From the NCBI GenBank assembly GCA_021786845.1, contig JAJYMO010000090.1, forward strand, positions 1-43,776: DNA of 43,776 nt, in the 5' to 3' direction. Of the stretch, positions 8,862 to 18,132 are shown piece after piece. The notes under the pieces are model-generated. The model was not told the origin of the DNA. It did not search any database and saw only the letters and a program-made list of their open reading frames with translations. Source of the DNA: Pseudomonadota bacterium. GTDB taxonomy: Bacteria; Pseudomonadota; Gammaproteobacteria; Burkholderiales; Sulfuriferulaceae. The position numbers and the translations under genes are program-made. How positions within the stretch are numbered: position 1 is the first letter of the stretch; every line of letters begins with the position of its first letter.

Positions 8862-9379
8862 TTCGCTCCAAAATTAAGGTTGGGCTTGACTTGCAAGCGT
8901 TATCGGGTCCGCTGCCAGCAAGATGACGCACAGCAACGCATCGATAATCTGTCAGGTTCATATTGTACATGAACAATAGGATATTGTGTTTGCGGGGAGC
9001 TGTGAAGGCGGTATTGAACCCAAATAATTCATCAGGTGGCTCTGTGAACCTGCGCGAATGCCAGCGGTCACAAGCAACCGTTTTTCCGGCTTGTCTGGCA
9101 CCCATCGTTCATGGTGGGTTTCTCTCTGTTTCCAAAGCTGCCGCATAACTTGCTTCGTTATCATCTCGCGTCCCAAATGGATTGTTTGGGTTTGAACGGT
9201 TCAGACCCCACCTGGTTGAACCCGATTTCAACGGGATCGACGGATTGTGGGCGGGTCGGGCTGTAAAATCCGTGTGAAGTCAGGTGGATGTCAGTGATCA
9301 TCTGGCATGATGGTAAAGAGGCGGTAAGGCTGTTATGCTGTGCCGGTAATTATAAAATTTACATTGGGGTGAGTGTGTC
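8862..9379. other. Long intergenic region, little recognised
   Basis: About 520 bases separate fmdB (minus) from the cytochrome c' gene (plus), so promoters for both should lie here. One small hairpin is visible, GTTCAT/ATGAAC around 8955-8973. A TATAAA near 9351 could be a -10 box for the cytochrome gene but has no good -35. No RNA gene or convincing coding frame was recognised. Confidence 0.4.
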
Positions 9380-9841
9380 ATGTTCAGGTTAAACCGTTGG
9401 AGTTGGGTGGTACTGGTGGCTGTATTGGGTTTAAGTGCTTGTGGACATGAAGACACGCACCCCGGACAGCCGGTGACAAAAAGAAAACTGGTTTTTAAAC
9501 AGATGCTGCGCACCCTGGAACCCATGGGTTTAATTGTGCGCGGGAAGAATCCTTATGATTCGGCGCAGTTCCTTCAATTGGCAACCAAGTTGCAAAGCCT
9601 GAGTACCCAGCCCTGGCAATATTTCACACCTGACAGCAATTATCCCCCAACACGGGCTAAACCCGATGTGTGGAATAAGCCGGCAGAATTTAAACAGGCG
9701 CAACAAAAACTGATTGCGGCAACGGATCAGTTGGCTAATGTGGCAAAATCAGGCAACCTGGATACGATTCGCCCCGCGTTTGGCGCGGTGGAGAGCAGTT
9801 GCAAAGCATGCCATCAACAGTTCCGTGGTATTCCGCATTGA
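9380..9841 (+). CDS. Cytochrome c'-like lipoprotein
   Basis: A 153-residue predicted periplasmic lipoprotein of the cytochrome c'/c556 class. A hydrophobic leader ends in the lipobox LSAC (cleavage before C21). The single haem site C141KACH145 lies near the C-terminus, as in this four-helix-bundle class. M42 in KQMLRTL and M49 are candidates for the distal region of the haem; which residue coordinates the iron cannot be decided. Such proteins bind NO or CO, or carry electrons. A converging cytochrome b561 gene lies 267 bases downstream of its stop, with one small membrane protein gene between. The lipid anchor is less usual than the soluble periplasmic form. Confidence 0.85.
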   Translation: MFRLNRWSWVVLVAVLGLSACGHEDTHPGQPVTKRKLVFKQMLRTLEPMGLIVRGKNPYDSAQFLQLATKLQSLSTQPWQYFTPDSNYPPTRAKPDVWNKPAEFKQAQQKLIAATDQLANVAKSGNLDTIRPAFGAVESSCKACHQQFRGIPH

Positions 9842-9880
9842 TCGCTTGAAGGTGGAGTAGAAACGAAAAGGGGGAAAGCC

Positions 9881-10135
9881 GTGCTGCTGGATTTTATTTT
9901 TTCCACCCTCGTTTTTTTGTTTGTGGGGTTTGTTGCACGGCGTTACTTTGACCATCAGGGCATCCCGGCGGGCATCACACGCTCACTGCTGGTGCTGGTG
10001 TTGGCGACAGCGGCATCTTTCGTCGCTTCCGCGTTACTGTCGTGGGTAATGGGCGAACCAAGTGCAGACACGCAATTGTTGCAACAGGCACAAACTTTGC
10101 AGCAAAATTTATCGGGTGGCAATCCACCCCACTAA
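9881..10135 (+). CDS. Small two-helix membrane protein, unrecognised
   Basis: An 84-residue hydrophobic protein starting at GTG behind an AAGGGGGAAAG ribosome site. Two membrane segments are visible, at about residues 4-20 and 35-57, joined by a short charged loop (ARRYFDHQG), followed by a Gln-rich soluble tail. No family is recognised. It follows the cytochrome c' gene by 39 bases, so cotranscription is likely, and its last 27 bases overlap the 3' end of the convergent cytochrome b561 gene. A helper of the cytochrome pair is possible but unproven. Confidence 0.65.
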   Translation: MLLDFIFSTLVFLFVGFVARRYFDHQGIPAGITRSLLVLVLATAASFVASALLSWVMGEPSADTQLLQQAQTLQQNLSGGNPPH

Positions 10136-10771
10136 GCCTGTGGCAACCAAAAAGAGCGCCAGGGCACGTGTATTACTCACGAAATAAATGTCTTTTACGG
10201 ATTCGGGCAGTTGTTTTTTACCCGTCAACATGGGTGTGACCAAATCTTCACGCTTCACAATGCGGTAATACGCAATAGCCGTCAAGTGGACAACCACCAT
10301 GCCCACTAAAAAATTGAAGCTAACCTGGTGCAGGTCACTCAAATAATCGCTGGCGTTATCGCCGACCCAGTGAGCCAAAGGGCCTTTGCTGAGAACGGCG
10401 TCATTGGCAAACAGACCGCTCATGCTCACGGTTAAGGCGGATGCGATCAATGCCATGGCTGACCAGGTGCCGACAGGATTGTGGCCAGGGGTATGGCTGG
10501 GTTCTGTTTTGAACAGGGTGCGGCCATAATTGAATAAGTCTTGTCGGTTGGGTACAGAAAACAGGGCAGTACTGCTGCCCAATTTCCCCCAGAACAAACG
10601 GAATAACAGCAGGGCCAGGGTGACATAACCTGCATAAAAATGCCAGCGCATGGCGTCTTCAAATTGAGTGGCGGTTGCCCAGCACACGATGCAGCTCAGG
10701 ACCAGTGTCCAGTGAAACAAACGGATAGGCAGGTCCCAAATCTTGACAGAAACTGTGGGTATTGTGCGCAT
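10109..10771 (-). CDS. Cytochrome b561 family protein
   Basis: A 220-residue inner-membrane di-haem cytochrome b that passes electrons between the quinol pool and periplasmic partners such as c-type cytochromes. Four main hydrophobic segments are visible (about 20-36, 44-62, 102-122, 150-170), with a possible extra segment at the C-terminus (about 202-218). Candidate haem ligands are H20 (RLFHW), H44, H148 (LHQVSF) and H162. The facing cytochrome c'-like lipoprotein is a plausible partner. It sits 15 bases downstream of the exopolyphosphatase gene on the same strand, with an AAAGGA ribosome site, and its 3' end overlaps the opposite small membrane protein gene by 27 bases. Confidence 0.85.
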   Translation of the reverse strand: MRTIPTVSVKIWDLPIRLFHWTLVLSCIVCWATATQFEDAMRWHFYAGYVTLALLLFRLFWGKLGSSTALFSVPNRQDLFNYGRTLFKTEPSHTPGHNPVGTWSAMALIASALTVSMSGLFANDAVLSKGPLAHWVGDNASDYLSDLHQVSFNFLVGMVVVHLTAIAYYRIVKREDLVTPMLTGKKQLPESVKDIYFVSNTRALALFLVATGLVGWIATR

Positions 10772-10786
10772 TTCTGGTCCTTTCTG

Positions 10787-12310
10787 TTATTTATTCATGG
10801 GTGTTGAGGGGGTAACCTGGTGCAGGATGAACCTGTAGCCCACTTGTTTCCATATTTTGCTTTCTTCTGCCAGTGCGGCAGCGGTCAAGGGGTTTGCGTC
10901 CAGCCATGCGTCCGGAAACGACAGGGTACTACTTTGGTCAGAGAACCGGATTTGCAGCTCCGGGAGGTCGATGGGCACGCGATTGCGACACAGTAATACG
11001 GCCAATCGCAGCACAAAAACCATCACATGGGTGACGGATCCCAATACCATTGAACGCAATTTGTCTGCCCCACCACGTTGCATGCCGACCAGTGTGGCGA
11101 GTTGCATTTGATCTTTTTGGGAAAACCCCGGCATATCCGCATGAGCAAGCACATAGGCGCCATGTTTGTGATAGCCCGCATGTGCAATTGAAAACCCGAT
11201 CTCATGCAATTTGGCGGACCAATGGAGATAGTGCCAGCATTCTTCGCGCACCTCCTCTGTCAGCGGGATATGCTGGCTCGATAAGGTAAAAAGCATTTCG
11301 GCAATGTCGGCCACACGCAAGGCTTGTTTGTCATCGACATGGTAGCGGCGCATGAATTGATTCACTGTAGCCGTGCGCATGTCATGGTGCTGAAATCGTC
11401 CCAGCAAATCATAAAGCACCCCTTCACGCAAGGCTCCCTCTGCCACAGTCATGTGGGTGATACCCAATTCGGCAAAGAGGCCAATCATCACAGCCACACC
11501 ACCAGCAAATACAGGTTTTCTGTCGGCTTTCATGCCAAGAAAATCCAGGCGGTTCTGGTGACCGCAGGCCACCATGGCATCACGCAAAAGCGCCAGTCCC
11601 TCAGTGGTAATGTCTTGCTGGGACCAGCCGTTTTGCACCAGCACATCATTGATGACGCGTGCGCTGCCGCTTGACCCCACCACCTCTTGCCATTTTCCCG
11701 CATATTCGGCGGTAATCGATTGTGCCTGTGTTCGGGCTGCAATTTCAGCTTGCATGAGATTGTGTTGCGTGATGCGCCCATCCGGAAAAAAACGTTGTGT
11801 AAAATTGACGCAACCCAAATGCAAGCTTTCGGTCATGATTGGCGTCATGCCGACACCAATAATGCATTCGGTTGAACCGCCGCCAATGTCAATGACCAGG
11901 CGGGGGTGCTTGACAGCAGGCAGGCTGTGCACCACACCCAAATATACCAGGCGGGCTTCTTCGCGTCCGGCAATAATTTCAATTGGATAACCCAGGGTGG
12001 CTTCGGCCAGCGCCAGAAATTCTTGTGCATTTCCTGCGATCCGCAATGCGCTGGTACCCACGCAGCGGACGGCAGTCTGGGGCAAACCACGGAGCCGCTC
12101 GCTGAAACGGCTCAGGCAGGCCAACGCGCGTGTTTGTGAGGCAGCATCCAAACGCTTGTCCGCGTCCAGACCGGCGGCCAGTCGTACCGGTTCCTTTAAA
12201 GCATCCAGTGAGTAAATCTGTTCATCCACGACGCGTGCGATCTGCAGTTTGAAACTGTTTGAGCCCAGATCAACGGCAGCTAATAGTGAGTGTTCATTGC
12301 TTGTCGGCAT
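10787..12310 (-). CDS. ppx: Exopolyphosphatase (Ppx/GppA family)
   Basis: A 507-residue cytoplasmic enzyme of the ASKHA fold that removes terminal phosphate from polyphosphate, or pppGpp 5'-phosphate in the GppA branch. The first phosphate loop AVDLGSNSFKL lies at residues 12-22, GREEAR with the predicted catalytic glutamate at 115-120, and the second loop DIGGGSTECI at 141-150. A C-terminal HD-like helical domain covers about 310-480. Length fits Ppx. Cytochrome b561 follows after 15 bases. Ppx and GppA activities cannot be separated by eye. A phosphate-store enzyme next to the glycogen locus is suggestive only. Confidence 0.9.
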   Translation of the reverse strand: MPTSNEHSLLAAVDLGSNSFKLQIARVVDEQIYSLDALKEPVRLAAGLDADKRLDAASQTRALACLSRFSERLRGLPQTAVRCVGTSALRIAGNAQEFLALAEATLGYPIEIIAGREEARLVYLGVVHSLPAVKHPRLVIDIGGGSTECIIGVGMTPIMTESLHLGCVNFTQRFFPDGRITQHNLMQAEIAARTQAQSITAEYAGKWQEVVGSSGSARVINDVLVQNGWSQQDITTEGLALLRDAMVACGHQNRLDFLGMKADRKPVFAGGVAVMIGLFAELGITHMTVAEGALREGVLYDLLGRFQHHDMRTATVNQFMRRYHVDDKQALRVADIAEMLFTLSSQHIPLTEEVREECWHYLHWSAKLHEIGFSIAHAGYHKHGAYVLAHADMPGFSQKDQMQLATLVGMQRGGADKLRSMVLGSVTHVMVFVLRLAVLLCRNRVPIDLPELQIRFSDQSSTLSFPDAWLDANPLTAAALAEESKIWKQVGYRFILHQVTPSTPMNK

Positions 12311-12658
12311 GGTTGAAACGGTATGAGGTGGTCATTAATTTTTTCAATGCAGAGGGAGATAATTGCCCTGTATGCGAAGTCTACCATCCCAGCGCACGCG
12401 CTGTCTGATAAAAATTGACATCCACCTCCCTCAAGGTCAGGGTTTTAAACCAGCAAGTCTAAGGATGAAGCGCTTGGGTTATTGCAATGCAAGTGATCGC
12501 CGAACCGTAAATGGGATGGTACCCCATTGCACTGGTAAATTATTGCCATTGCACTGGTAGATTGTTGGCAGGCGCGGTGCTGTAAAGCAGCCTGTTTCAT
12601 GGTATTCTGAACCCGAGTAGTGTAATGTTTAACAATGGTGTCAGCATGGCGGTGAATC
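12311..12658. other. Intergenic region between ppx and the glycogen locus
   Basis: The 348 bases between divergent ppx and glk must hold promoters for both. The notable content is a 22-base tandem repeat at 12524-12567 and, just upstream, a small hairpin AATGGG/CCCATT around 12510-12528. No confident promoter or coding frame was seen. Confidence 0.5.
12524..12567 (+). repeat. Two tandem 22-base repeats upstream of glk
   Basis: CCATTGCACTGGTAAATTATTG (split as CCATTGCACTGGTA then AATTATTG) at 12524-12545 is followed directly by a copy at 12546-12567 with two changes (GATTGTTG end). The copies are two helical turns apart and lie about 90 bases before the glk start, a placement suited to a regulator binding the glycogen-locus promoter. 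A decayed third relative may start near 12479. Confidence 0.7.
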
Positions 12659-13675
12659 ATGATAGGCAAACAGTACATAAGCCAATGGCACGATGCTCAT
12701 AATGAGATGGGAACCCGTACCTTAAATGTGGTCGCGGGGGATATCGGTGGAACGAAAAGTTGGTTGGTCTGGTTCGTACAATCATGGCAGCAACCAAAAA
12801 AAATTCTCTTTGAACAACAGTACGACAGCGGGCAATTCACTTCCGCACAGGCACTGTTAACCCGTTTTTTTTCAGATGCGGACCGTGAATCACCGCCAGA
12901 CAGTCTGTTTTTGGCGTTGCCGGGTCCTGTGGACGCACGTCAAGTGCGTTTGACTAATCTGAATTGGTTGGTGGATGCTGCGGTGTTGAGCCATGAGTTG
13001 GGTATCGGCGATGTGCGCTTTGTCAATGATTTTCAGGCGGCGGCCAGAGGTGTTGAAACACTGAATAAATCCGATGTGTATGTGCTGAATGCCGGGATAC
13101 CCAAATTAGGTGGCACCCGGGTCATTACCGGTGCAGGGACTGGGTTGGGCGTTGCCTGGATGCAGGCAGACAGCGAAGGACGGTATGCGGTCTATGCCAG
13201 TGAAGGGGGGCACATGGATTTTGCGCCGGCCAACACTGAGCAATGCCGGATGCTGGCATGGTTTGAGCAGCGTTATGGGCATGTTTCCTGGGAAAGATTA
13301 CTGTCCGGCGGCGGTTTGTCTGCGCTGTACGAGTACCTTTGTTTGCAGGCAGGCCAGTCCATGCTGTCTGGTGTGGACGCCGCCCAGGTTCATGCGCTTG
13401 CCTTGCAAAACGAACCGGTAGCACAAGCGGCCATACAGCTGTTTGCAGACATCTATGCGGCGTGGGCAGGTAATTTGGCCATGTTGTACCAGCCGCGTGG
13501 CGGCCTGTATTTGGCGGGAGGGGTCAGTATCCATTTGCAGGACTGGCTGAAGCGGGACCGCTTTATGCTGGTGGCGTCAGAAAAAGGTCGTATGGCTGAA
13601 TTGGTGTTGCAGATGCCTATCTATTTGATCACTAATTTTCGTCTTGGATTACAGGGAGCAATGTGTTTGATGTAA
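12659..13675 (+). CDS. glk: Glucokinase
   Basis: A cytoplasmic enzyme phosphorylating glucose to glucose-6-phosphate with ATP. Glk-family marks are the phosphate loop AGDIGGTKSW (residues 23-32), NDFQAAARG with the catalytic aspartate, TGAGTGLGVAW (ATP site) and EGGHMDFAP, in the usual order. From the ATG at 12659 it is 338 residues; the ATG at 12704 would give 323, nearer the usual length, but has no ribosome site, while GGTG lies at a reasonable distance from 12659. It opens the plus-strand glycogen series, 38 bases ahead of glgC, and probably recycles free glucose released by the GH57 and MalQ enzymes. Confidence 0.92.
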   Translation: MIGKQYISQWHDAHNEMGTRTLNVVAGDIGGTKSWLVWFVQSWQQPKKILFEQQYDSGQFTSAQALLTRFFSDADRESPPDSLFLALPGPVDARQVRLTNLNWLVDAAVLSHELGIGDVRFVNDFQAAARGVETLNKSDVYVLNAGIPKLGGTRVITGAGTGLGVAWMQADSEGRYAVYASEGGHMDFAPANTEQCRMLAWFEQRYGHVSWERLLSGGGLSALYEYLCLQAGQSMLSGVDAAQVHALALQNEPVAQAAIQLFADIYAAWAGNLAMLYQPRGGLYLAGGVSIHLQDWLKRDRFMLVASEKGRMAELVLQMPIYLITNFRLGLQGAMCLM

Positions 13676-13713
13676 AAAAATAAGAGGTATTCATTTTTGA
13701 TGGAGACAACGAT

Positions 13714-15018
13714 ATGGCGATTACAGTAGAACAGGAAATGCAGCAAAAAAAATTATACCGTTACTGCACGGAACCTTTGGCTGTGACGGAGTTGATGCGG
13801 AAGACGCTCGTGCTGGTGTTGGCAGGTGGCGAAGGTTCACGTCTGAAAAATTTAACCAAGTGGCGGGCAAAACCGGCCGTGCCTTTTGGTGGGAAATACC
13901 GCATTATTGATTTTGCTCTGTCGAATTGCGTGAACTCGGGTCTGCGTCGGATTGGTGTGTTAACCCAATATAAATCACACTCGTTAATTCGCCATTTGCA
14001 GCGTGCCTGGAGTTTTATGCGCGCGGAAATCGATGAATTTGTCGAAATTCTTCCCGCCCAGCAACGCACAGAAAAAAAAGAATGGTACAAAGGCACCGCT
14101 GATGCCTTGTATCAAAATTTGGATATTTTACGGCGGCATGATCCGGAATATGTGATTGTGCTCGGTGGCGATCACATTTATACCATGGATTATTCGGCCA
14201 TGTTGTTGCACCACATGCAGATGCAGGCCGATTTTACCGTGGGGTGCATTGAAGTGCCCTGTGAGGAAGCCAGCGAGTTCGGCGTGATGTCTATTGATGA
14301 CCAGATGCGCATCACCCAATTCACTGAAAAACCCAAACACCCGGAAGCCATGCCGGGCAAACCGGATACCGCCCTGGCTTCTATGGGCATCTATGTGTTT
14401 TCTACGCAATTTCTGTACAGCATTCTGATTGCCGATGCGGAGATAGCCGGCTCGACACATGATTTTGGCCGGGACATTATTCCCGCATACATTAATAAAT
14501 CACGCGCCATTGCCTATCCTTTCCGTGATGCCAGCGGTGCACCAGGTTATTGGCGCGATGTGGGGACGGTGTATTCTTACTGGCAGGCCAATATGGAGTT
14601 GTGTGGGATAGATCCTCCTTTGAATCTGTACAACACAGACTGGCCGATTTGGACCTACCAACCCCAGTCACCCCCGGCCAAATTCATCTTTGATGATGAG
14701 AATCGGCGAGGACAAGCGATTGATTCGCTGGTGTCGGCGGGTTGTATTATTTCCGGGGCGAAACTCAAACGTTCCATGGTGTTTTTCGGTTGCACCTTGC
14801 ACGAAGGCAGTATCGTCAAAGACAGTGTGATTTTGCCCAAGGTGCGTATCGGTCGCAATTGTCGAATTTCGCGCGCTATTATCGATAAGGCCACCGTCAT
14901 TCCTGATAACACGGTGATTGGCGAAGATTTGGAAGAAGATACCAAACGTTTTTATGTGACCAAAGAAGGGATCGTGTTGGTGACGCCTGAGATGATGGGG
15001 CAAAACCTGTATCGTTAA
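13714..15018 (+). CDS. glgC: Glucose-1-phosphate adenylyltransferase
   Basis: A 434-residue enzyme making ADP-glucose from ATP and glucose-1-phosphate, the committed and usually allosterically controlled step of bacterial glycogen synthesis. The N-terminal nucleotidyltransferase domain carries AGGEGSRL and KPAVPFGGKYRIIDF, then YKGTADALYQN, GGDHIYTMDY, and FTEKPKHP at the sugar-phosphate site. A left-handed beta-helix of hexapeptide repeats forms the C-terminal part (about 330-425). TGGAGA serves as the ribosome site before ATG. It lies between glk and the GH57 gene. Confidence 0.97.
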   Translation: MAITVEQEMQQKKLYRYCTEPLAVTELMRKTLVLVLAGGEGSRLKNLTKWRAKPAVPFGGKYRIIDFALSNCVNSGLRRIGVLTQYKSHSLIRHLQRAWSFMRAEIDEFVEILPAQQRTEKKEWYKGTADALYQNLDILRRHDPEYVIVLGGDHIYTMDYSAMLLHHMQMQADFTVGCIEVPCEEASEFGVMSIDDQMRITQFTEKPKHPEAMPGKPDTALASMGIYVFSTQFLYSILIADAEIAGSTHDFGRDIIPAYINKSRAIAYPFRDASGAPGYWRDVGTVYSYWQANMELCGIDPPLNLYNTDWPIWTYQPQSPPAKFIFDDENRRGQAIDSLVSAGCIISGAKLKRSMVFFGCTLHEGSIVKDSVILPKVRIGRNCRISRAIIDKATVIPDNTVIGEDLEEDTKRFYVTKEGIVLVTPEMMGQNLYR

Positions 15019-15043
15019 ATGTGGGTTTGGCCGACCGGGAATA

Positions 15044-16771
15044 ATGATGGATAACAAATTAAATGTAACCTTATGCTGGCACATGCACCAACCCTATTAC
15101 CGGGATGGTTTGGAAGGCGTCTACCGCTTGCCCTGGGTCTATTTGCACGGCATGAAAGATTACAGCGACATGGCTGCCCACCTGGAGCAACATCCGATGA
15201 TGCGGACAGTGGTGAATTTTACCCCTGTGTTGTTGGAGCAGGTGGATGATTATGCACAGCAAATTGCGCGTTTTATTGACACGGGCGAAGCCACACAGGA
15301 TCGTTTGTTGAACTTGTTGGCCGGGGTGGAATCCATTCCCAATGATGTGAGCGAACGCCGGCAATTGTTGCGTGATTGTCAACGGTGCCATGCGCCGAAG
15401 ATGATCCATCCTTACCCGGCCTTCAGCCGCCTGTTGCGTTTGGCTGGGGTGACAGACGCGGCAGGCACCGGTTCTGATGCGCCCCCGTACCTGCTTCGAT
15501 ATTTGAGTGATCAATATTTTCTCGACGTGCTGACCTGGTACCATTTGGCCTGGCTGGGCCACAGCTTGCGCGACATGCCGGAAGTCAAAGCCTTGTTTGA
15601 CCGGCAGGAGTGTTTTCAAGCCGAACACCGTATGAGTTTGCTCCACATCATGCAAACCTGTCTGGCTGGTTTGATTCCGCGTTATCGGGCTTTGTCCGGG
15701 CGTGGGCAAGTTGAGCTGTCCATGACGCCGTACGGCCATCCCATTATTCCTCTCATGCACAGCTTTGACAACATGGATTGCGCCATGCCAGACAGTCCCC
15801 ATCCCAGTTCAGGCGTTTATCCGGGCGGCGATGAACGTAGCCGTTGGCATATCACCCATGGTATTGAAGTGTTTGAACATTATTTTGGCCATCAACCACA
15901 AGGGGTGTGGTTGGCAGAAGGTGGTATCAGTGAGGATGCCATCGCATTGCTGGGCGAACAGGGTATTCGCTGGACGGCTACCGGAGAGGCGGTGTGGCGA
16001 AACAGCGCACGGTTGTCTGCCATGGCGGAAAGCGATATTCAAAGCAAACGACTGATGTTCGGCGCCAGTATGAATCCAGCGGCACAAGTGAAACTGTTTT
16101 TCCGCGATGATGGTTTGTCGGATTTGATTGGGTTTCGGTACAGCGATTGGCATGCGGATGATGCGGTCGCGGATTTTATGCAGCATTTGAACAACATGGC
16201 CGAATTTTTAGGGGATCAGGCACACCAGCATGTGGTCAGCATTGTGCTGGATGGCGAGAATGCCTGGGAATATTACCCAGACAATGGACATTATTTCCTG
16301 GATGGTTTGTATGCCGCACTGGAATCTGCACCCAATTTGCGCATGACGACTTTTTCTGAAGCAGCGCAGCGATTACCCTCTACGCCTTTGCCCCGTTTGT
16401 GTGCGGGCAGTTGGGTGTATGGTTCGTTTTCCACATGGATAGGTTCGGCAGATAAAAACCGGGGATGGGATTATTTGGTGATGGCCAAGCAGGCGTTTGA
16501 TGACGTTTTGGCAGCTGGTAAGTTGAACGCCGAACAACAACGCAAGGCAACACAACAGCTGGCCATCTGTGAAGGATCGGATTGGTTCTGGTGGTTTGGC
16601 GATTACAATCCGGCCAATAGCGTCAGTGATTTTGAGCAGTTGTATCGCAAACAGTTGCGCGAGCTGTATAGCTTGATTGGCGTCACACCACCAGACCAAC
16701 TGGATGTCCCGCTTTCGCAAGGTGGCGGACAAGCTGAAAATGCTGGCACGATGATAAGGAATGTGGAATGA
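15044..16771 (+). CDS. GH57 family alpha-glucan hydrolase/transferase
   Basis: A 575-residue glycoside hydrolase family 57 protein acting on alpha-1,4-glucans (amylase, amylopullulanase or glucanotransferase activity). The family's first motif HMHQP lies at residues 13-17; GQVELSMTPYGHPIIPLM forms the second; the likely nucleophile is E292 in VWLAEGG and the acid/base candidate D368 in FRYSDWHADD. No signal peptide is seen, so it probably acts in the cytoplasm on glycogen. No glgX debranching gene is present, so this enzyme may fill that role. Its TGA overlaps the malQ ATG (ATGA), implying coupling. Exact bond specificity cannot be read from sequence. Confidence 0.9.
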   Translation: MMDNKLNVTLCWHMHQPYYRDGLEGVYRLPWVYLHGMKDYSDMAAHLEQHPMMRTVVNFTPVLLEQVDDYAQQIARFIDTGEATQDRLLNLLAGVESIPNDVSERRQLLRDCQRCHAPKMIHPYPAFSRLLRLAGVTDAAGTGSDAPPYLLRYLSDQYFLDVLTWYHLAWLGHSLRDMPEVKALFDRQECFQAEHRMSLLHIMQTCLAGLIPRYRALSGRGQVELSMTPYGHPIIPLMHSFDNMDCAMPDSPHPSSGVYPGGDERSRWHITHGIEVFEHYFGHQPQGVWLAEGGISEDAIALLGEQGIRWTATGEAVWRNSARLSAMAESDIQSKRLMFGASMNPAAQVKLFFRDDGLSDLIGFRYSDWHADDAVADFMQHLNNMAEFLGDQAHQHVVSIVLDGENAWEYYPDNGHYFLDGLYAALESAPNLRMTTFSEAAQRLPSTPLPRLCAGSWVYGSFSTWIGSADKNRGWDYLVMAKQAFDDVLAAGKLNAEQQRKATQQLAICEGSDWFWWFGDYNPANSVSDFEQLYRKQLRELYSLIGVTPPDQLDVPLSQGGGQAENAGTMIRNVE

Positions 16772-18132
16772 ATCAACCTCCAGGCTCGCTTCGAGCCGGC
16801 GTACTGCTGCATGTCAGCTCTTTGCCTTCTGGACGATTGGACGCGGACAGCTGGCGTTATATTGACTGGATGGTCGAGGCAGGTTTTTCCGTCTGGCAGA
16901 TGTTGCCTTTGGGGGTTCCGCTTGCCGGCGTGTCGCCGTATCAGTGCGCTTCGGCGTTTGCATTGAACCCGGCTTTATTTCCGGAAAAATTGCCGGAGGT
17001 GCTGGTTGATAGCCCCGCGTTCAAGGATTGGTATGCCGGGCAGCATGCCTGGGTGGAAGATTATGCGTTGTTTATGGCCATCAAACACGAATATGAGGGC
17101 GCTGCATGGGTGAATTGGCCAACACCTTTACGCTTGCGGGAGGCCAATGCTTTAATGCAATTTAAATTGACGCATGAAGCGGCCCTCAATGCAATCATTC
17201 ACCAGCAATACCAGTTGTTTATGTATTGGCAGAGCCTGCGCACCTACGCGTTTGAACGGGGAGTAGACTTATTTGGTGATATGCCCCTGTTTGTGGCGCA
17301 TGACAGCGCAGATGTGTGGGCGCATCCCAAGTGTTTTCTGCTTGATGAGGCGGGGCAGCCGACTTTTGTGGCGGGTGTGCCCCCCGATTATTTTTCATCT
17401 ACCGGCCAGCGTTGGGGCAATCCCCAATACAACTGGGTGCATTTGGGGAGCAATGGTTTTGCCTGGTGGCAGGATCGTTTGCATTACCACTTTGAGTGTT
17501 TCGATCTGGTGCGCCTGGATCATTTTCGCGGTCTGGCGGCATCATGGATGATCCCGGCGGCGAGTGAAACGGCGATGGACGGGTATTGGCAGAATGTGCC
17601 GGGGGCTGTTTTGCTGCAATACATTCAGGAACGCATGGGGACTTTGCCTTTGGTTGCGGAGGATTTGGGCGTGATTACCCCAGATGTGGAGGCGCTGCGC
17701 CACCAGTTTGGTCTGCCCGGCATGAGTGTATTGCAGTTTTCTTTTGACGATTTTGCAGACAATCCCCATAAACCGCAGAATGTGACTGAAGATCGGGTGT
17801 ATTACACCGGTACGCATGACAATGACACCACGCTGGGCTGGTTTGATTCACTTGAACCAAGGGTGCAAGACCGCGTATTGAGCGCATTGGAGATTACACA
17901 GCGCTCGCAAGTCGTAGATAAAATGATTGCCGTGATATTGGGCAGCCATGCCCGATTGGCGATCATTCCCATGCAAGATTTGCTGAAGCTGGACAGCGCT
18001 GCACGCATGAACATGCCGGGTACGGTAGATCATAATTGGCAATGGCGTTTTGATTGGGCACAGATTCCTTCCAATCTGGCTACTGAATTGCATCATCAAA
18101 TTGAACAGACAGGGCGGCGTAATCATGCTTGA
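16768..18132 (+). CDS. malQ: 4-alpha-glucanotransferase (amylomaltase, GH77)
   Basis: A 454-residue GH77 enzyme that transfers alpha-1,4-glucan segments between maltodextrins and releases glucose. The catalytic residues appear as D251 in RLDHFRGL (nucleophile), E298 in VAEDLGVI (acid/base) and D351 in THDNDTT. It is of the short type without the long N-terminal extension of E. coli MalQ, and the N-terminus GVLLHVSSLPSG is typical. It overlaps the upstream GH57 gene by ATGA and the downstream glgB by 8 bases, so translation of the three is probably coupled. It likely processes the short dextrins left by GlgP and the GH57 enzyme. Confidence 0.95.
   Translation: MNQPPGSLRAGVLLHVSSLPSGRLDADSWRYIDWMVEAGFSVWQMLPLGVPLAGVSPYQCASAFALNPALFPEKLPEVLVDSPAFKDWYAGQHAWVEDYALFMAIKHEYEGAAWVNWPTPLRLREANALMQFKLTHEAALNAIIHQQYQLFMYWQSLRTYAFERGVDLFGDMPLFVAHDSADVWAHPKCFLLDEAGQPTFVAGVPPDYFSSTGQRWGNPQYNWVHLGSNGFAWWQDRLHYHFECFDLVRLDHFRGLAASWMIPAASETAMDGYWQNVPGAVLLQYIQERMGTLPLVAEDLGVITPDVEALRHQFGLPGMSVLQFSFDDFADNPHKPQNVTEDRVYYTGTHDNDTTLGWFDSLEPRVQDRVLSALEITQRSQVVDKMIAVILGSHARLAIIPMQDLLKLDSAARMNMPGTVDHNWQWRFDWAQIPSNLATELHHQIEQTGRRNHA

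Noticed and set aside
18050-18124. Earlier ATG for glgB inside malQ
   Set aside because: The extra 25 residues are a frame-shifted reading of the malQ 3' end; the family N-terminus begins at 18125.
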